The position numbers and the translations under genes are program-made. The notes beneath the pieces were generated by a model. It had not been told where the DNA came from. It made no database searches and saw only the letters and a list, made by a program, of their open reading frames with translations. From positions 248,001 to 312,000 of the forward strand of contig NZ_JAVIXR010000002.1 of NCBI RefSeq assembly GCF_031157525.1: DNA of 64,000 nucleotides, in the 5' to 3' direction. Position 1 is the first letter of the stretch, and each line of letters opens with the position of its first letter. This DNA comes from Marinobacter sediminicola. GTDB lineage: Bacteria > Pseudomonadota > Gammaproteobacteria > Pseudomonadales > Oleiphilaceae. Positions 1-7,279 of this stretch are shown here, one piece after another.

Positions 1-525
1 TTCATGCAGCTGTGCGATGCCTTTGATGTGCCACTGATAAGCTTGTGCGACACCCCGGGGTTCATGGTCGGACCAGAGGCTGAGAGATCCGGATTGGTTC
101 GCCACACCAGCCGCCTGTTTGTGACTGCTGCCAGCCTGCAGATTCCTGTGTTCACCCTTGTGCTGCGCAAAGGCTATGGGCTTGGTGCCATGGGTATGGC
201 CGCGGGCTCCTTCCACAATCCTTTCTTCACCGTGGCCTGGCCCACCGGAGAGTTTGGCGGCATGGGGCTCGAAGGTGCTGTTCGCTTGGGCTACAAGAAT
301 GAGCTTGCGAAAGCGGGTGACGAAGCTGCACAAAATGCGCTTTTCGAAAAACTGGTGGCCAAGCACTACGAGCAAGGCAAAGCCCTGAACATGGCGGTTT
401 CGCTGGAGATTGATGCGGTGATTGATCCTCTCGAAACCCGAAGCTGGATTATCCGCGGGCTCAAATCCGTGAAAAAAGCAGGGCCAAGGCAGGGCCGTCG
501 CAGGCCTATGGTCGATACCTGGTAA
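1..525 (+). CDS. acyl-CoA carboxylase carboxyltransferase (beta) subunit, C-terminal part
   Basis: The reading frame is open from base 1, so the gene starts upstream of the window; only the last ~174 residues are present. The visible part has the crotonase-like carboxyltransferase fold: a CDTPGFMVG segment followed by KGYGLGAMGMAAG and the WPTGEFGGMGLEGAV segment, all typical of biotin-dependent propionyl-/methylcrotonyl-/acetyl-CoA carboxylase beta subunits. These transfer carboxyl from carboxybiotin to an acyl-CoA. The C-terminus ends with a basic stretch (KKAGPRQGRRRP). Which acyl-CoA is used cannot be told from this fragment. A thioesterase gene follows 31 bases downstream on the same strand, so the two may be co-transcribed. 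Confidence 0.85.
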   Translation, partial: FMQLCDAFDVPLISLCDTPGFMVGPEAERSGLVRHTSRLFVTAASLQIPVFTLVLRKGYGLGAMGMAAGSFHNPFFTVAWPTGEFGGMGLEGAVRLGYKNELAKAGDEAAQNALFEKLVAKHYEQGKALNMAVSLEIDAVIDPLETRSWIIRGLKSVKKAGPRQGRRRPMVDTW

Positions 526-556
526 GCCCACTATTTTATGAACAAGGAAAGCCGCA

Positions 557-1054
557 ATGACAAAAACCCCGAAGATGCCTGAACAAGAGCCTTCTGCAGA
601 TAAACCGTTCAGGTATTTTATGCAGGTTCGGTATAGCGAATGCGATCCCCAGCAGGTTGTATTTAATGCCCGCTATGGGGATTACATTGAATTGGCTGCG
701 ACCGAGTTTTTATATGTTGTGGGGGCTGAGCTGAGAAACCTTGAGGCTTCTTTAGACTATCAAGTGGTCAAGTTGACCATTGAGTGGAAGGCTCCGGCTC
801 GCTATCGCGATACGCTGGAAATATCCGTTCGTACTACTCACCTTGGCAACACATCGTTTGCACTGGCGACAGAATTCCGAAATGCAGAAACCGGACAGTT
901 TCTGGCCAGAGGTGAAATGATCGGTGTTGCTATTCACCCTGAAACCTTCGAGAAAATAGCCATCCCCGAAGCGGTAAAACAGGCCATGCAAAAGGGAGCG
1001 CAAGGCCTGTTTGTGGATCACGCGGGGCGTTTTACAGCCCCGCAGGCCCACTGA
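557..1054 (+). CDS. acyl-CoA thioesterase, 4HBT hot-dog family (YbgC/FadM-like)
   Basis: This 165-residue protein has the single hot-dog domain of the 4-hydroxybenzoyl-CoA thioesterase family. Near residues 24-45 is the pattern RYSECDPQQVVFNARYGDY, matching the family's Y-x-x-x-D...G/N-x-x-Y-x-x-Y/F active-site helix with the acidic residue (Asp) retained. Such enzymes hydrolyse acyl-CoA to free acid and CoA in the cytoplasm. It follows the acyl-CoA carboxylase gene after 31 bases, which suggests a common role in acyl-CoA breakdown; this link is inferred. It ends 15 bases before the convergent nadR gene. Substrate chain length cannot be predicted. Confidence 0.8.
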   Translation: MTKTPKMPEQEPSADKPFRYFMQVRYSECDPQQVVFNARYGDYIELAATEFLYVVGAELRNLEASLDYQVVKLTIEWKAPARYRDTLEISVRTTHLGNTSFALATEFRNAETGQFLARGEMIGVAIHPETFEKIAIPEAVKQAMQKGAQGLFVDHAGRFTAPQAH

Positions 1055-1069
1055 TTAAAAACATCAAAA

Positions 1070-2104
1070 TCAATATTCCCGGATCGAGGGTTTCAGGGAC
1101 ATGAGGCTTTGCTTGCGCCGCTCAATCGGCCCGTTTAACACCTGGTGAGCCATGTTTTGTCGTGTCAGCTCCGAGTGGTACAGAGCCTGTTGCTGCAGGC
1201 GAAAAGACTCCGGGCTACGTGTGCCATCCTGAATCATTGGAAAGTCAGCTGCGCACAACCATAAGGCGTGATAGGGACGCTCTGCGAGCGCCACCAGTTC
1301 TGCCGGAGGTGGCTCATCAAACATCAGCTTATGATAGATCAGTGTGGTCAGGGGTGTTGTGTCGCAAACAACCACGGTCTTGCCAGCAAACAGCGCACCT
1401 TCTACGGCCCGGTTCTCGTTTTCCACCTGAGTGCGAGCTATGGTCAGCAGATCGGCCGATGTCAGAACACCACCACAGTCATGCCAATGCTGACGCCCAA
1501 ACTCCGGAACCCAAACCCCGTCATGTTCCTGGGCCAGCCACTGGCTGAGCGTCGTTTTGCCAGTCGATTCAGCACCTATCAGCGCAATTCTCTGGCAATT
1601 CTGGGCGGCATACACTTCGCTATCCACCCAACTGGCATCGGGGCAATCGCGCAACTTTGAGCCACTGATGGGATAGGAGCTTCGATCCCGGTTAACCAGG
1701 ACAGACGAGACAGGGCGCCGCCAGTGCGCAGCAAGATAATCAGCGAAGCCCTGACCATAGTCCTCACTGCTGAAAACTGCGTCCACGGGCAAACCGAAAC
1801 AGCGGTCAGTCAGGTCCGCACAGAACTGACGCTGGCACGCATCACTGGCGGTGTTTAGCGGCAGTTCAAACCCAAGCGTTAGTGCATCGACAGCATCAAC
1901 AACCAGGCACTGGCTGTCCGGAAAATAACGGTTTAACCAGCGCCGACGCAGATCTGCCGTGCATCCTGGAAATTCCGGCCTTGAGTAACTAATGATCAGT
2001 AACCGCTCACAAGCCGCCTGGGCGCTGGCAAGCAAGTAACGATGGCCCAGATGCAGGGGCGAGAATTTACCGACAACTAGGCCGGTTCGGAAACGCTTTG
2101 ACAT
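1070..2104 (-). CDS. nadR: NadR-type NMN adenylyltransferase / ribosylnicotinamide kinase
   Basis: A 344-residue protein. The N-terminal half has the nucleotidyltransferase signature GKFSPLHLGH near residue 11 (NMN adenylyltransferase, making NAD from NMN and ATP). The C-terminal half has a P-loop, GAESTGKTT, of the ribosylnicotinamide kinase domain. Unlike E. coli NadR there is no N-terminal helix-turn-helix, so it is probably an enzyme only, not a repressor. I place the start at the ATG at 2104 because the nucleotidyltransferase domain begins there; the frame stays open further upstream but that stretch lies inside pnuC. The start overlaps the pnuC end by 28 bases, and the genes form a salvage pair: PnuC imports nicotinamide riboside and NadR turns it into NAD. 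It is the last gene of a seven-gene operon. Confidence 0.9.
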   Translation of the reverse strand: MSKRFRTGLVVGKFSPLHLGHRYLLASAQAACERLLIISYSRPEFPGCTADLRRRWLNRYFPDSQCLVVDAVDALTLGFELPLNTASDACQRQFCADLTDRCFGLPVDAVFSSEDYGQGFADYLAAHWRRPVSSVLVNRDRSSYPISGSKLRDCPDASWVDSEVYAAQNCQRIALIGAESTGKTTLSQWLAQEHDGVWVPEFGRQHWHDCGGVLTSADLLTIARTQVENENRAVEGALFAGKTVVVCDTTPLTTLIYHKLMFDEPPPAELVALAERPYHALWLCAADFPMIQDGTRSPESFRLQQQALYHSELTRQNMAHQVLNGPIERRKQSLMSLKPSIREY

Positions 2105-2661
2105 GATGTCCTTAACTCTTGATGCCAGCGCCACAGGCCATAACAGGCATTTAGCCAGAAGCAGGCATAAACCAACGATGTCAATGTCAGACCACGGGAG
2201 GCATAGAGCGGGACGGCAATGGTGTTGACTAGCAGCCAGAACCACCAGGTTTCCAGGCGCCGCTTCATCAACAGGAGTTGCGCCACAACACTGAAGGTGA
2301 GAACACCCGAATCCGCAAAAGGCGCGAATGCATCCGTGTTCAGATATAACAGGTAACCGTAACCAAGCATGGTGGCAACCGCGACCAGAACGAACAAGCC
2401 AACGAGCTGCCAGGAGGTGCGCTGAATTTCAGCCGCTGGAGCACCCCGTTGCCACTGCTGCCAGCCAATCAGGCTGGTTCCGATATAGAACATCATCAAA
2501 GTAGCATCTGCGTAGAGCTGGACCTTATAGAACAGTATTGCAAAAAGCACGCAGCCAATGACTCCGAGCGTCCAGGTATGGCGGTGATTGCGGGCGGCCA
2601 AAAATACACTGCTTAAAAAAAATCCATTGGCGCTATATTCGAGTAAGGTCAGGCCAGTCAT
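2077..2661 (-). CDS. pnuC: PnuC-type nicotinamide riboside transporter
   Basis: A 194-residue hydrophobic protein with about six to seven predicted membrane spans. It shows the PnuC features: an N-terminal EYSANGFFLSSVFLAARN segment, a SLIGWQQWQRG segment (the G-W-x-x-W motif seen in PnuC and SWEET-like folds), and a C-terminal WFWLLVNTIAVPLYASRGL segment. PnuC proteins let vitamin B3 ribosides enter by facilitated diffusion, with trapping by phosphorylation. Its start overlaps the end of the upstream adenylate-forming enzyme gene by four bases (ATGA) and its end overlaps nadR, so all three are translationally coupled. Confidence 0.9.
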   Translation of the reverse strand: MTGLTLLEYSANGFFLSSVFLAARNHRHTWTLGVIGCVLFAILFYKVQLYADATLMMFYIGTSLIGWQQWQRGAPAAEIQRTSWQLVGLFVLVAVATMLGYGYLLYLNTDAFAPFADSGVLTFSVVAQLLLMKRRLETWWFWLLVNTIAVPLYASRGLTLTSLVYACFWLNACYGLWRWHQELRTSCQSVSEPA

Positions 2662-4001
2662 CCGTCATGGGCTCCTGAATAGTCACTGGTGTATTGAATG
2701 AGTTTTTCTGTCGCACCCCGGTAACCTGCAATACATACCGGATAACCGGGGCCAAATGTCTGAACCAGTGCGCTTTCCAGGGCTGTCTGATCTACCTCGC
2801 CCTCCACGCGCAACCTCAGGCCACCCCTTTGATCCTGATGCAGTTGATATTGTGCCAGCCCAAAGGGCTGCAACAGATGTGTGATATCAACGTTGTTAAG
2901 CCAACCATCAGCTGTTTTGTAGCGCACAGGGGGGCGGCCATCCAACTGCTGCAGATAACACCGCCCCTGCTCGTCACGCACCAGGCAAGCATAATCCCCG
3001 GTGCGATAACGCAGCAGCGGCAAGCAGTGGTTAAACCCACCGGTCAGTGTAATTTCTCCTCGATTCTGCGGGCCCGCCGGCTGATCATTTCTGTTCAGAA
3101 CATCAACCTGCATGGTCGGCTGCACAAGGCGCAGGCCCCGGCCGCTGCCATCATCGGCGGCAATGGGCCCGGCTTCGTTCATCGAATACACATTGATTAC
3201 CGGGCATCCGAAGCGCCGAATCAGCCGGTCTTTCAGGCCTTGCAGTAATGTCATGGAGGTGGACAGGATGGCGACTGGTTTATGCTCGAACTCCATACCT
3301 AGCAAAGTGCTCAGGCTGCGTGGGTCACCCGTCATAAGCAACGGCTTACAGGCATCAATGTAGCGACCCCGGGCGCACGGCTCTGGCCAATCGGCCGGGT
3401 TCAGATTGATTTTAAGCAGAGTTTTGTCGTGCCAGTATGGTAATACCGAGGCATAGGTAAAACAGCGTTGCTGGTCGCCCACCAGCATGACACCCGTATC
3501 GCCCTGAAGCGATTGCAGGTCAATACCGTGCCAACCGAGTATCCGTTCGTGAAAGCAATGGTAGCGCGCTGCAACCAGAGGAAGTGATGGAACCGTGAGT
3601 GGGTGCCCGGTAGTGCCACTGGTTTCATAGGCAATGAGCTGTCCCACTTCAATGTCATCAGGTACAAATGCCGCGATGTTTCGGCTCAGGTCACTACGAT
3701 TTGTGCATGGAAAGTCATCAAGATTGAGATGCCAGGGGTAATTGCGGTAATGCGGAACTTTCTGCCGGCAACGAGACAGAAAAGAGGCCAGCCATGGTTG
3801 CCCGGGGCTTTGGTAAGCGGCTTTATCAGCCAATAATTGCCGAATGTTCTGAGCGCTTAACCAGTGGCCGCTCCGGCCTGTAAAGTAAGGGGCATCCGGG
3901 TGCTCAATACACTGGCGCAAGCGTCTTGCTGCCCGGCCGTTTAGCCCAGGCAGTCGTTCGCTATCGAGCCAGGGTGCTGGAATGCTATGGCGCACGCTCA
4001 T
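2658..4001 (-). CDS. PaaK-like adenylate-forming (AMP-binding) protein
   Basis: A 447-residue member of the acyl/aryl-CoA ligase (ANL) superfamily, nearest in look to phenylacetate-CoA ligase and CapK-like proteins. Visible motifs are the phosphate-binding loop ETSGTTGHP (residues 126-134), the adenine-binding YSMNEAGP (272-279, Glu275) and YRTGD (332-336), whose Asp contacts ribose. The C-terminal lid (about 345-447) is short and I see no clear catalytic lysine motif. It probably activates a carboxylate as an acyl-AMP; the substrate and acceptor are unknown. It sits two bases after the 190-residue gene and overlaps pnuC by four bases. Finding such an enzyme between a MoxR/VWA module and NAD salvage genes is unusual. 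Confidence 0.7.
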   Translation of the reverse strand: MSVRHSIPAPWLDSERLPGLNGRAARRLRQCIEHPDAPYFTGRSGHWLSAQNIRQLLADKAAYQSPGQPWLASFLSRCRQKVPHYRNYPWHLNLDDFPCTNRSDLSRNIAAFVPDDIEVGQLIAYETSGTTGHPLTVPSLPLVAARYHCFHERILGWHGIDLQSLQGDTGVMLVGDQQRCFTYASVLPYWHDKTLLKINLNPADWPEPCARGRYIDACKPLLMTGDPRSLSTLLGMEFEHKPVAILSTSMTLLQGLKDRLIRRFGCPVINVYSMNEAGPIAADDGSGRGLRLVQPTMQVDVLNRNDQPAGPQNRGEITLTGGFNHCLPLLRYRTGDYACLVRDEQGRCYLQQLDGRPPVRYKTADGWLNNVDITHLLQPFGLAQYQLHQDQRGGLRLRVEGEVDQTALESALVQTFGPGYPVCIAGYRGATEKLIQYTSDYSGAHDG

Positions 4002-4003
4002 AA

Positions 4004-4576
4004 TTACTCGCGCGTGTACTTGTCAGCCGCTTCGCGAGCACGCTTTTCGGCCAGGGCTTGGCGAATGGCCTCCGCCCTCTCTTCAGCGGCCCGTGATGCG
4101 GCTATAACCCGGGCGCGCTCACTTGAACTGACCATAAGCAAACGGTCCCTGGCCTGAGTATCGGTTTCATCCTGTGGCTTCAAGCGGAGCCCATTCAGAG
4201 TCAGCCGAATGAGCTCTTCGCGCTGATCTTCGTCCTGAAGGTCCGGGTAGGCGCCGGCCATCAGAGTATCGGCGGAAAGCAACAAGCCAACCAACTCTGC
4301 CGCGTTCAGAACGGGTTTCTGGAAGACTGGATCAGTCAACAGCCAGAGCATCAGGATGAGCGTGGATGGCCGCCTGGCGGGAATCGCATCAGGCTGGCAT
4401 TGCGGCAATCTGGCGAGTGGTGCCAACTCCGCACCTGTCACTTCAGGGCTAAGGAGATAGACCAGATCGTGCATCAAAGCGAGCAAATCCTGCCCCTGAG
4501 GCGCGGAACCTTCAGGATAGGCCAAGAGGCGCTGATGCAAACGATGCATGGCCGGACCTGTCTGCAAATTGGACAT
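4004..4576 (-). CDS. uncharacterised protein of the MoxR/VWA operon (190 aa)
   Basis: I do not recognise a family. The protein has an N-terminal alpha-helical region with many Leu residues (about 10-115), then an acidic stretch (DLQDEDQREE), then a long Ala/Glu/Arg-rich segment over roughly residues 145-190 (for example AEERAEAIRQALAEKRAREA) that should form one long helix or coiled coil. No signal peptide or membrane span is evident. It begins three bases after the stop of the VWA/HEXXH gene and ends two bases before the adenylate-forming enzyme, so co-translation is likely. It could be an adaptor for the neighbouring AAA+/VWA pair; that is inference from position. Confidence 0.7.
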   Translation of the reverse strand: MSNLQTGPAMHRLHQRLLAYPEGSAPQGQDLLALMHDLVYLLSPEVTGAELAPLARLPQCQPDAIPARRPSTLILMLWLLTDPVFQKPVLNAAELVGLLLSADTLMAGAYPDLQDEDQREELIRLTLNGLRLKPQDETDTQARDRLLMVSSSERARVIAASRAAEERAEAIRQALAEKRAREAADKYTRE

Positions 4577-4579
4577 ACC

Positions 4580-6349
4580 CTAATCCCCATCCTGCGAGTT
4601 GGCATCGGCATGATAGTACTGGGTGGAGAAGGCCCGGGCGAATTGCAGCATGGGTTCGAGCCCACTCACCCGGTGCACATGCCATCCCTGCTGCTGGCCA
4701 AACAAAATAGGCTCGACGGCTTTTTTGCGCCAGTGAGACTGCTGTACCTCGGGGCCATCCAAGTCGTACGGCAAATCCAGCACCCAGTGCCCTGCCCCCT
4801 TGCAGTGGCTTAACGTAAGAGCGCTGATTTTCGCTCCGGGCGTGCCTTCTTCATCATTATCAAAAATTGAAGTGATGCCATCATCTGACAAAACCACGAC
4901 CTGAGTTGGTGTCAGACGGGGGCGGGCATAGGTAGTGCGCAGCATTTTCAGAGGAAAACTGGTTCCATGTCCAAAGAAGCCGGTCAGGACTCGTAGTGCA
5001 CTGACCTCATCACGAACAAAGCCATCTGTGGTCAGGCAGTCGTGGGGGCCGCTCCATAGCGTGACCTGCACCGAGGCACCTGCCCGCAGTGCCGATAAAC
5101 AAAGCAGTGCGCCCGCCAATGCGGGATAGGAGATGCATTGCTGAGGGTTGGGCATGGAGCCAGAACTATCAACGTACAAATCCAGATCACAAACCTGGTG
5201 TGGAGAGTCTTCAATCTCTTCCTGGCTATACACTGCTTTGTGGGTGGTGATGCCCGGGATTGGCTCACGCCCTGCAAGCAGGGTGGCAAACCAGTCAATT
5301 TCGGCCAGATCCTCGCCAACTTGCCAGATTTCCGTACCTTCTCGCTGCGGCTCGCTGGGGCCGCGCAGTCGCTGGGTCGGAAAGGGCAATATGTAGGCAC
5401 GCACGGCATCGCGGTAGTAACCAACGGCAGCATCGTGCGGGGACAGATCAACACCGGCGGCCCTCATCACCTCATAATAATCCTGAGGCTGCAAAGCCTG
5501 CCCTGCCGCTCGCCGTTTGTTGTCGGTGTCTTCCGACTCACTGCCCGGGCTCGGCGGGTGTGGCAAATCAGCCAGGTTCGGATCCTTACTGGGATGCATA
5601 ACACTTATGGCGGGCAACTGGATCACGCCAGCACCACTGTGACCCAACCCGGCTTCTGCGGTATCGCTCAACGCAGCAAAGGCGTCCTGAGCCTCTTTTT
5701 CACCGTTAATAAGATAACTCAACACCAGGGTGGCAAAGCGACTGGCACCCGTCAGCCAGTCCTTGCTATAAACCTTGATAATGCGGCTGCCAAGCCAGGC
5801 ATCCCCTTCCATTTCCGCGCTGATATCGGCCGCCGTCAGTGCTCCGGGAGTCAGTTGCCAGAGCCGCTCGTAAATACGCATATACAGCGCCCAGAACTGG
5901 CTTTCCCCGACCGCTTTCAGGCGTTGATACACGTTATCCATCCGACACCGGGTATTGCGCTGCAGGTGATTGTTAATCAGCAGGTCGGTATAGACATTCG
6001 CAACCATTGGCCCCAGATGCTCGACGCTGGGAAGAGCTTGGCGAATAACAGCCAGTAATTGCAGATGCTGGGTCATGTTGGCGGGCGCATACACATGATG
6101 ACCGATTTCGTGTGCCAGGATTTCCAGCGAACAGTCTGAAAGGTTGCGCTCGGCGACTTCCTGGAGATTCACCAGGACCCGTTGCGAAGTCAGGCGAATG
6201 GCCGCAAAACTTTCCGTCAGGCCCGCTTCCTTCGCCTCCCCGAAATCAAACAACCAGAGCGGATCTTGCAGTTGCAAATGATCGCTCCACAAACGCAACG
6301 CGGATTGCCACTCCTTTTTCCAGTGCGCCAGGCTCGCCTGGTTACTCAT
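4580..6349 (-). CDS. putative zinc metallopeptidase with C-terminal von Willebrand A domain
   Basis: This 589-residue protein joins two modules. Near residues 80-84 is an HEIGH zinc-binding motif (HEXXH), followed by a helical region with ANVYTDLLIN (about 117-126) that may supply a further ligand; this resembles the putative metallopeptidase domain found N-terminal to VWA-like domains (DUF2201 type). The C-terminal part is a von Willebrand A domain with a complete metal-ion-dependent adhesion signature DSSGS at 394-398 and a later VVLSDDG strand. A Pro/Ser/acidic linker near 255-285 separates the two. MoxR ATPases typically work with VWA proteins in maturing or inserting cofactors into clients. 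Its start overlaps the 310-residue gene by four bases (ATGA). Proteolytic activity is not proven. Confidence 0.75.
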   Translation of the reverse strand: MSNQASLAHWKKEWQSALRLWSDHLQLQDPLWLFDFGEAKEAGLTESFAAIRLTSQRVLVNLQEVAERNLSDCSLEILAHEIGHHVYAPANMTQHLQLLAVIRQALPSVEHLGPMVANVYTDLLINNHLQRNTRCRMDNVYQRLKAVGESQFWALYMRIYERLWQLTPGALTAADISAEMEGDAWLGSRIIKVYSKDWLTGASRFATLVLSYLINGEKEAQDAFAALSDTAEAGLGHSGAGVIQLPAISVMHPSKDPNLADLPHPPSPGSESEDTDNKRRAAGQALQPQDYYEVMRAAGVDLSPHDAAVGYYRDAVRAYILPFPTQRLRGPSEPQREGTEIWQVGEDLAEIDWFATLLAGREPIPGITTHKAVYSQEEIEDSPHQVCDLDLYVDSSGSMPNPQQCISYPALAGALLCLSALRAGASVQVTLWSGPHDCLTTDGFVRDEVSALRVLTGFFGHGTSFPLKMLRTTYARPRLTPTQVVVLSDDGITSIFDNDEEGTPGAKISALTLSHCKGAGHWVLDLPYDLDGPEVQQSHWRKKAVEPILFGQQQGWHVHRVSGLEPMLQFARAFSTQYYHADANSQDGD

Positions 6350-7278
6350 CGCAGATCTCCGGCTTTCGGGATGACCATTACGGCATAGCGATTGTGGAAG
6401 CTGACTACCCAGTCATATGGGCGCTCCAGGCATTGGCAGGGCTCGTCGAACTCACGCCAGTTTGGAGCTAGCCGGTGCTGGGTTGCCCTATACTCCAAAG
6501 CAGGAACACCCTCTAAATTATCTTGACGCTGAGGTAACAGCGCTTGTCCAAAGGCATCCACATGTAACTGCCAGCAGTCGCTTCCTGCCTTGATGAAGGT
6601 ATGCCCCGAATCGGTCAATAGTTGCGGTCGGGAACTGAATTCACCGCCGAGCCAAACCGATGCGCCCAACACAACAGGGCTGGTATACCACTGCCCTTGT
6701 GACCCTTGCCACCAAGGGTTTTGGAATAGTGTCGGGTCGCCCAGACCGAGCACCACTGTCAGCTCAGGGCGACGCCGCATACCCTCAAGGGCGGCTTCGC
6801 GAAATTGCGGCAGGCCCGACATCCAGCCAAGAACCAGCAAGGTGTCGGGAGCGGCCTCAGGTGTTGGCAGGCAGGTCTTCCAATATGCCAACAGATGGGC
6901 CCGCTGGTTGCTACCGGAGAGGTGCGACAGCGCATTTAGCAACCGGGTTAACATTCCGGGAGCATCTTCCGGGTATGGAGCAAGCCAAGCCGGTAATAAC
7001 TCACGGAACAAAGGGATGGATACCGCCTGATGCTCTGATGTCAACCAACCATGACGAACCATAGCCAGACCGCAATGATACGCCGTTTCCGTCAGCGCAG
7101 CTTTGTGCTCTGATGACCAGCAATCGAGTTCTGACATCAAGGGATCAAGCGCATCCCGAATGAAGCAACTGAAGGTATTTGCGAACTGAACCGGGTCGCC
7201 CTGTCGTGCAAGTCGATAGGCTTGATTGAGCGACTCGGCCCGTCGCACCAGATAATGTGCAAGCCAGCCAGAGTGCAT
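6346..7278 (-). CDS. uncharacterised protein between AAA+ and VWA genes (310 aa)
   Basis: No family is recognised. The protein is rich in Trp, Leu and His, with an apparently alpha-helical N-terminal two thirds (about 1-180, containing repeated W-L and L-L-x-A-L patterns that could be helical repeats) and a C-terminal third with more beta character and several aromatic residues (ENPWWQ-like segment, YDWVVSFHNRYAVMVIP near the end). No signal peptide or membrane span is seen. It starts one base after the AAA+ gene and overlaps the VWA gene by four bases, so it is probably a fixed partner in the complex. A role as adaptor or client-recognition subunit is only an inference. Confidence 0.75.
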   Translation of the reverse strand: MHSGWLAHYLVRRAESLNQAYRLARQGDPVQFANTFSCFIRDALDPLMSELDCWSSEHKAALTETAYHCGLAMVRHGWLTSEHQAVSIPLFRELLPAWLAPYPEDAPGMLTRLLNALSHLSGSNQRAHLLAYWKTCLPTPEAAPDTLLVLGWMSGLPQFREAALEGMRRRPELTVVLGLGDPTLFQNPWWQGSQGQWYTSPVVLGASVWLGGEFSSRPQLLTDSGHTFIKAGSDCWQLHVDAFGQALLPQRQDNLEGVPALEYRATQHRLAPNWREFDEPCQCLERPYDWVVSFHNRYAVMVIPKAGDLR

Positions 7279-7279
7279 A

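Noticed and set aside
5138..6058. 306-codon open frame opposite the HEXXH/VWA gene
   Set aside because: The minus-strand gene has two clear domains and coupling with its neighbours; the opposite frame has none.
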